A stretch of 64,000 bases of DNA, taken from the NCBI RefSeq assembly GCF_016405965.1, contig NZ_JAEFCD010000016.1, positions 1 through 64,000 on the forward strand, in the 5' to 3' direction. This document shows, one piece after another, positions 59,116 through 64,000 of this stretch (positions are counted from its first letter, which is position 1; each line of letters opens with the position of its first letter). This DNA is from Alteromonas sp. IB21 (GTDB lineage Bacteria > Pseudomonadota > Gammaproteobacteria > Enterobacterales > Alteromonadaceae). The position numbers and the translations under genes are program-made. Under the pieces are notes generated by a model. It made no database searches. It saw only the letters and a list, made by a program, of their open reading frames with translations, and was not told the origin of the DNA.

Positions 59116-59445
59116 TTAGCTACGCGACGTTAGGTACTCATGTACCGCGTTAGCATCACGCTCTACTGAAAACTCAATCAGACTGCTTCCATTACAAGTC
59201 AAACCTTCTTCTGACGTTACCATGCGCAATACTTCACGTTGGCTGGCTCCAATACGACCCACGTTACGTGAAAGGCTTGAGCGTAGTACTCTTACGTCAT
59301 CATTGACGATTGCTTTACAAAAACCCGCAAACTGGGTCTCACCAACAAAGCGAATATCTTTTTGTGGTGCAGCAGCATTTGCATTGATAGTAAAAGCAAC
59401 CGTTGCTGTAGCAGCTAAAAGGTTAAGTGCTTTAGATAATTTCAT
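59116..59445 (-). CDS. DUF3718 family protein
   Basis: The 109-residue exported protein starts MKLSKALNLLAATATVAFTINANA (signal peptide, cut after ANA), then has FVGETQFAGFCKAIVNDDVRVLRSSLSRN and SEEGLTCNGSSLIEFSVERDANAVHEYL. Two cysteines (FCKA and LTCN) may form a disulfide. DUF3718 proteins are found in Alteromonadales and Shewanella; their role is unknown. GAGG lies ahead of the ATG. It runs opposite to the RND operon. Confidence 0.85.
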   Translation of the reverse strand: MKLSKALNLLAATATVAFTINANAAAPQKDIRFVGETQFAGFCKAIVNDDVRVLRSSLSRNVGRIGASQREVLRMVTSEEGLTCNGSSLIEFSVERDANAVHEYLTSRS

Positions 59446-59862
59446 TTTAAAATCCTCAATATGTGGATAAAGGTACTAAACAAGTTTGTGGCAAACTCTT
59501 TGTCTCGTATGAGCAACATTGAATAAATCATCAACCTGCTCAACGCCCTTTATTTATGCATCAAGAATAAAAAGTTTTCTGTTGAAAGATTGTGTAACGG
59601 CGGTAAATGTCAGGTAAATCAGGTTGTTACATTACTGTTAGCAATGTAAGCCCTTGAATTTATGAGACTAACGGAAATTATATATTACAAATTTGTATAG
59701 CAAAGAAGATTATAGGAATAAAGTAATATAAGACTTAAGTATAAAAAAGCCCCTTCTGGGGCTTTTAAAATGTAATTTTAACAAAATAAATGACGTTTTA
59801 GCTTATTTTATGTGCAGTAACGAGCCTGTTTTTCGTAATTAAATTACAGAAAGCGGTTAAAT
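59446..59862. other. Intergenic region upstream of the DUF3718 gene
   Basis: No gene is supported here. An inverted repeat TTACATT (59627-59633) / AATGTAA (59643-59649) with 9 bases between lies about 190 bases above the DUF3718 start. A hairpin at 59745-59766 ends the right part. Confidence 0.4.
59743..59768. terminator. Terminator hairpin, downstream of the DUF2189 gene
   Basis: AAAAGCCCC and GGGGCTTTT pair around TTCT (59745-59766). On the minus strand it follows the DUF2189 stop by about 95 bases. Confidence 0.75.
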
Positions 59863-60657
59863 CTACTCATATTTGCGCTCACGTTTGGTTTCTATTGCGT
59901 CAATATAAGCGTGCCATGATGCATAACCAATAATAGGCATTAAAAAGATAAAACCAATAAATCCGGTAACAAAACCAATGGCAACGGTGCTGAAGATTAT
60001 CGCTCCCCATATCAGCATGGGAACCTTGTTCAGCCACACAGCATTTACACTGGTCAAAACTGCTGTGGCAAGGTCAACTTTGCGTTCCATAAGAATGGGC
60101 TGAGTAAAAGCGGTTACAAACAACATTGCAAGTGTAAAACCTGCACCTACCATGGTTCCCAACATCAAGAAAGGCAAAAGGCTTTCTAAATCGTTTTCTA
60201 TATAAGGTGGATAAAGCGCGTGGATAAGTGAAGCAACGCGTAACCAAAAAATCATCATGACCATTAGCAGTATCGCGAAGCCCCATTCGTTAAACGCGTT
60301 TCTACGCATAGCGCGTAAAGAATGACGAAGCGTTGGTTTATGGCCTTTTTCCATTTCCCAACTTATGTCGTAAAGGCCAGCCGCCAAAAAAGGGCCAACT
60401 AACATGAAACAGACAATGGCAGGTAAAATCACCAGATGCCAACCTGTCATCTCAACGAGATACATAATGAACCACGGAATAATTGCGAACAGCACGCCAT
60501 AAAACAGGGTGAGCCCCGGTGCGCGCATAGCGTCTCTTAATGCTAGCGACACCCATTTTATGGGATCGCCAACGTCTAACTCTTTACATGGAATAACGCG
60601 CGCTATACCGCTTTGCGTGATCGCATTCTCTGGTGTTTCTTTGAAATGGTGCGACAT
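59863..60657 (-). CDS. DUF2189 family integral membrane protein
   Basis: The 264-residue protein is of the DUF2189 type, with about six hydrophobic segments from residue 46 on (LTLFYGVLFAIIPWFIMYLV, HLVILPAIVCFMLVGPFLAAGLYDI, and others). The ISWEMEKGHKPTLRHSLRAMRRN segment and MLIWGAIIFSTVAIGFVTGFIGFIFLMPIIGYASWHAYIDAI are conserved. GAGGTG lies ahead of the ATG. The function is unknown. It is alone and divergent from alaA. Confidence 0.88.
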   Translation of the reverse strand: MSHHFKETPENAITQSGIARVIPCKELDVGDPIKWVSLALRDAMRAPGLTLFYGVLFAIIPWFIMYLVEMTGWHLVILPAIVCFMLVGPFLAAGLYDISWEMEKGHKPTLRHSLRAMRRNAFNEWGFAILLMVMMIFWLRVASLIHALYPPYIENDLESLLPFLMLGTMVGAGFTLAMLFVTAFTQPILMERKVDLATAVLTSVNAVWLNKVPMLIWGAIIFSTVAIGFVTGFIGFIFLMPIIGYASWHAYIDAIETKRERKYE

Positions 60658-60815
60658 ATTCTAATCACCTCTGCTTGTTAGCCTGTTTGTTACTAACGCG
60701 TTTTTTACACGCCTTACTACTACGATAGGCCTAGAATGAAAAGTTCACAACCTATTAACATAAATTTTATACTTAAGTGACAAAAGAAAGATCTATCTCG
60801 TTTGGCGTACAATAA

Positions 60816-60846
60816 TTAATCACTTGACAAAAAAAGTCGTGATTAA
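60816..60846. promoter_or_regulatory. Inverted repeat upstream of alaA
   Basis: TTAATCAC (60816-60823) and GTGATTAA (60839-60846) are perfect 8-base arms, 15 bases apart, with TTGACA (60824-60829) between them that could be a -35 element. No convincing -10 was seen at normal spacing. Confidence 0.4.
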
Positions 60847-60927
60847 GAGAGAAATACTGCAAAAATGCCATCGCATAAGGCTGTGTATTGCGATAATCTC
60901 AGGGTATGTAAATCAACCAGATAGACC

Positions 60928-62148
60928 ATGAAAACTGTATCTCGCTCACATAAATTAGATAACGTTTGTTACGACATCAGAGGCCCCATTGCTGCGCAAG
61001 CACGTAAAATGGAAGATGAAGGACACCGCATATTAAAATTAAATATCGGTAACCCAGCCCCGTTTGGGTTCGAAGCCCCTGACGACATCGTAAAAGACGT
61101 GATCCATAACCTGCCCACGTCTCAAGGATATTCAGACTCGACAGGAATTTATGCCGCCCGTGTAGCCGTAATGCAGTATTATCAGCAGCGCAATATCAAA
61201 GATATTCGTGTAGACGATGTTTACATCGGTAATGGCGTATCTGAGTTAATCATGATGGCGATGCAAGCGTTACTTAATCATGGCGATGAAGTGCTTATTC
61301 CAAGCCCTGACTACCCGCTTTGGACCGCAGCTGTAAGTCTGTCGTCTGGCTCACCGGTTCACTATCGCTGCGACGAGCAAGCGGGCTGGTTCCCAGACAT
61401 TGACGATATAAAAAGTAAAATCACTAGCAAAACCCGCGCAATTGTGCTGATTAACCCTAATAACCCTACCGGCGCGGTGTACGACAAAGCCCTGCTGCAA
61501 GACGTGGTTGAAGTGGCCCGCGAGCACGGCCTAGTAGTATTTAGTGACGAGATTTACGATAAAATACTTTACGATGAAGCAAAGCACACCAGTATTGCGT
61601 CACTGGCTGACGACGTATTTTTTGTTACCTTTGGCGGTTTAAGCAAGAACTACCGGGTAGCCGGTTTTCGCTCAGGTTGGCTCGTCGTGAGCGGTAATAA
61701 ACGTTTGGCGTCTGACTATATAGAAGGGCTTAACATACTGTCTTCAATGCGAATGTGCGCAAACGTTCCATGCCAAAGCGCGATCCAGACAGCACTAGGC
61801 GGCTATCAGAGCATTGACGATTTAGTGAAAGAAAACGGGCGCTTGCGCATTCAACGTGATGTAACCACAGATATGCTGAATGGTATTGATGGCATTTCTT
61901 GCGTCAAACCTAAAGGTGCTATGTATTGTTTCGCCAAGGTGGATGAGAAGAAGTTCAATATCCAAAACGATGAGCAGATGGTGCTGGACTTATTGAGCTC
62001 TGAAAAGATTTTACTGGTACATGGCCGCGCATTTAACTTAACCGAAGGCACGTATTTTAGGTTAGTGTTTTTGCCTCACAGCGATGTATTAGTTCCAGCA
62101 CTTCATCGAATTGGAAACTTCTTTAGAACCTATAAGCAAGGGGCATAA
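60928..62148 (+). CDS. alaA: Alanine transaminase
   Basis: The 406-residue class I aminotransferase begins [55 protein letters not shown], the AlaA signature. [13 protein letters not shown] binds [13 protein letters not shown] holds the Asp, and [15 protein letters not shown] the PLP Lys. AlaA makes alanine from pyruvate and glutamate. It is followed within one base by yfbR, the same gene pair as in E. coli. Confidence 0.94.
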   Translation: MKTVSRSHKLDNVCYDIRGPIAAQARKMEDEGHRILKLNIGNPAPFGFEAPDDIVKDVIHNLPTSQGYSDSTGIYAARVAVMQYYQQRNIKDIRVDDVYIGNGVSELIMMAMQALLNHGDEVLIPSPDYPLWTAAVSLSSGSPVHYRCDEQAGWFPDIDDIKSKITSKTRAIVLINPNNPTGAVYDKALLQDVVEVAREHGLVVFSDEIYDKILYDEAKHTSIASLADDVFFVTFGGLSKNYRVAGFRSGWLVVSGNKRLASDYIEGLNILSSMRMCANVPCQSAIQTALGGYQSIDDLVKENGRLRIQRDVTTDMLNGIDGISCVKPKGAMYCFAKVDEKKFNIQNDEQMVLDLLSSEKILLVHGRAFNLTEGTYFRLVFLPHSDVLVPALHRIGNFFRTYKQGA

Positions 62149-62149
62149 C

Positions 62150-62749
62150 GTGTCTGATAAAAGCCACTTCTTCGCCCATTTAGCACGTTTGAAGCTAATC
62201 AATCGCTGGCCGCTGATGCACAATGTGCGCACGGAAAATGTTCAAGAGCACAGTTTGCAGGTGGCTATGGTAGCGCATGCCCTTGCCTTAATTAAAAATA
62301 AGTTTTTTGGCGGTACACTTAATCCAGATCGAATCGCAACCATGGCGATTTTTCACGACGTATCAGAGGTGCTTACGGGCGACCTCCCTACCCCAGTGAA
62401 ATACTTTAACCCTGCTATAAAAGAAGAATACAAAAAGATTGAAAAAATAGCCGAGAACAAGCTCATTGAAATGGCGCCTGAAGCATTTCGCGAGGACTAT
62501 GCTGCACTTATAGACCACCACTACCACAGTGAAGAAGAAGCCTTTATTGTAAAAGCGGCAGATGTGCTTTGTGCTTACCTGAAAACCCTTGAAGAGCTTG
62601 CTGCTGGCAACCAAGAATTTAAACTGGCTAAAAAACGGTTAGATAAAACGCTGAAAGAGTATCAGTCTGAAGAGGTGGATTACTTTTTGACGCGTTACGT
62701 TCCTAGCTTTTCTTTGAGTCTTGACGAAATTACGCTAGACGATTTGTAA
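62150..62749 (+). CDS. yfbR: 5'-deoxynucleotidase, YfbR-like
   Basis: This 199-residue HD-domain protein starts at a GTG (62150), one base after the alaA stop, with AGGGG ahead. The HD motif is [36 protein letters not shown] and [25 protein letters not shown], with the H...HD...D metal ligands. It dephosphorylates deoxynucleoside 5'-monophosphates in nucleotide salvage. The frame upstream to 62111 overlaps alaA and is rejected. The pairing with dgt downstream fits dNTP control. Confidence 0.94.
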   Translation: MSDKSHFFAHLARLKLINRWPLMHNVRTENVQEHSLQVAMVAHALALIKNKFFGGTLNPDRIATMAIFHDVSEVLTGDLPTPVKYFNPAIKEEYKKIEKIAENKLIEMAPEAFREDYAALIDHHYHSEEEAFIVKAADVLCAYLKTLEELAAGNQEFKLAKKRLDKTLKEYQSEEVDYFLTRYVPSFSLSLDEITLDDL

Positions 62750-62823
62750 GAAAATAAACAATGGCGTGAAATCCATAATATTGTCGTTACGAGAGCAGTA
62801 AACAGCAAAGCAGCGAGGTTTTT

Positions 62824-64000
62824 TTGGCAACAAGCGAATGGGAACTAGCACTACACGAGCGCCGTTTACCACGAAGTGAAACACGAGACGGCGATCATCG
62901 TAATCCGTATCAGCGAGATAAAGCGCGCGTGCTCCACAGCGCTGCATTCCGTCGCTTGCAGGCGAAGACCCAAGTATTGGGCGTGGGACTAAGCGACTTT
63001 TATCGTACACGCCTTACACATTCTCTGGAAGCCGCCCAAATTGGTACTGGAATTACCGCACAGCTATGGGTGAAATTTCCCGATATCGCTAGTTCTTTGG
63101 CTCTCGACCCCACACTTATTGAAACCCTGTGTTTAGCTCACGATATTGGCCACCCGCCCTTTGGGCACGGCGGTGAAATTGCGCTCAATTATATGATGCA
63201 TCAACACGGCGGGTTTGAAGGAAACGGACAAACCTTTAGGATCATCTCTCAGCTTGAGCCCTATACTGCCGAGCACGGCATGAATTTATGCAGAAGAAGC
63301 GTATTAGGCTTGGTAAAATACCCTAACTTTATTGATGCCCTTCATAGTCAGGGCCCCGTGCCTGAACGCCCTGTATCACTGCGTCAGGTTAAGGCACACG
63401 ACTGGCACCCGCCCAAGGGGCTGTTTCGCTGCGATGAGTCTCTATTCGACTGGCTGCTTGCGCCATTTAGCAATGAAGATAAAGATGCGTTTATGCAGTT
63501 TACGCCCAAAGCCACTGGCCACAGCAAAACGCAGTTTAAATCTTTCGACTGCTCAATTATGGAGTTATCTGACGATATTGCCTATGGCATTCACGATTTA
63601 GAAGATGCCATTGTTATGGACATGGTTAGCAAGCATCATTTTATCGATGATGTCACCACACCATTGAAGGCCCTTGACGTGCCGTGGTTATCAGACAATA
63701 TTGAAACGCTAACCAACAAACTATTTAGCGCAGCACATCACGAAAGAAAGAATGCTATTGGGGCACTGGTAAATAGCTTCATCACGGCCATTGAAATAAA
63801 AGGTGTGGATGGCTTCGCTCATCCGTTACTTGCGTTCAACGCCGTGATGCCTGAAGAATTTGCGGAAGCCCTAGAACTTTTCAAACGCTTTGTGTTTAAC
63901 AAAGTGATACGCCGTCCTGACGTTCAGCTTCTTGAATATAAAGGGCAACTGGTGGTTATGGAGCTATTTGAAGCGTTTGCATCAGACCCAGACCGCCTGC
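62824..64000 (+). CDS. dgt: dGTPase-like triphosphohydrolase, partial (runs off right edge)
   Basis: The readable 392 codons begin at a TTG at 62824, with GAGG five bases upstream. The sequence WELALHERRLPRSETRDGDHRNPYQRDKARVLHSAAFRRLQAKTQVLG, RTRLTHSLEAAQI and LAHDIGHPPFGHGGEIALNYMM is the SAMHD1/dGTPase family signature with the HD metal ligands; ELSDDIAYGIHDLEDAI holds another. The enzyme removes triphosphate from dGTP or other dNTPs. It is transcribed in the same direction as alaA-yfbR. The C-terminus is outside the window. Confidence 0.92.
   Translation, partial: MATSEWELALHERRLPRSETRDGDHRNPYQRDKARVLHSAAFRRLQAKTQVLGVGLSDFYRTRLTHSLEAAQIGTGITAQLWVKFPDIASSLALDPTLIETLCLAHDIGHPPFGHGGEIALNYMMHQHGGFEGNGQTFRIISQLEPYTAEHGMNLCRRSVLGLVKYPNFIDALHSQGPVPERPVSLRQVKAHDWHPPKGLFRCDESLFDWLLAPFSNEDKDAFMQFTPKATGHSKTQFKSFDCSIMELSDDIAYGIHDLEDAIVMDMVSKHHFIDDVTTPLKALDVPWLSDNIETLTNKLFSAAHHERKNAIGALVNSFITAIEIKGVDGFAHPLLAFNAVMPEEFAEALELFKRFVFNKVIRRPDVQLLEYKGQLVVMELFEAFASDPDRL

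Noticed and set aside
1-64000. CRISPR array, tRNA, rRNA or prophage
   Set aside because: No regular short repeats with spacers, no cloverleaf with CCA-type ends, and no phage structural genes were seen.

Overview
The window looks like a chromosome segment of a marine gammaproteobacterium of the Alteromonas type. This is inferred from gene content: fldA/fur and alaA/yfbR neighbourhoods, an etfBA/ETF-QO locus, a rhombosortase, TonB-dependent receptor, DUF3718, DUF2788 and several RND pumps. No rRNA, tRNA, CRISPR array or prophage was seen.

Region 1 (1 to about 3.5 kb) is the most unusual part. Five clear and one degenerate attC-like recombination sites (VCR-like: TAAC at the left end, a short imperfect stem around GCTTCG, GTTA at the right end) alternate with short orphan ORFs, one per interval. 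It reads as the distal end of an integron gene-cassette array, or an integrase-less attC cluster, with any integrase lying to the left. The cassettes hold a PIN/RHH toxin-antitoxin pair on the opposite strand, one secreted protein and several small membrane proteins of no recognisable family.

Region 2 (3.5 to 22 kb) is ordinary backbone: a lipoprotein, DUF3703-PhzF, an enoyl-CoA hydratase/gamma-glutamyltransferase pair, rhombosortase, a lipoprotein S9 peptidase, periplasmic glutathione peroxidase, an azoreductase, a large DUF4397/CHRD repeat lipoprotein, a cystathionine gamma-synthase-like enzyme, an acyltransferase, an NRDE protein and an aromatic aminotransferase. A decayed IS4-family element with both terminal inverted repeats (20618-21680) ends a few bases from the yaiI-like gene.

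Region 3 (22 to 32 kb) suggests an acyl-CoA catabolism locus: two short-chain dehydrogenases and a DmdC-like acyl-CoA dehydrogenase, divergent from a GlxA-type AraC regulator with striking palindromes in the shared promoter, then a TonB-dependent receptor. A small orphan gene and a prolyl oligopeptidase follow.

Region 4 (32 to 46 kb) holds an RND adaptor-permease operon, a stand-alone CBM48-like protein, etfBA divergent from ETF-QO across an operator-rich intergenic region, an H-NS family protein, an esterase, DUF2788, flavodoxin, a chemotaxis receptor and fur. Region 5 (46 to 64 kb) has a pxpABC plus D-amino-acid transaminase operon, a CvfB-like RNA-binding protein, an OsmC protein, an RND operon with one adaptor and two permeases, DUF3718, a DUF2189 membrane protein, alaA-yfbR, and the start of a dGTPase-like gene running off the right edge. 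Many convergent gene pairs are closed by clear bidirectional hairpin terminators.
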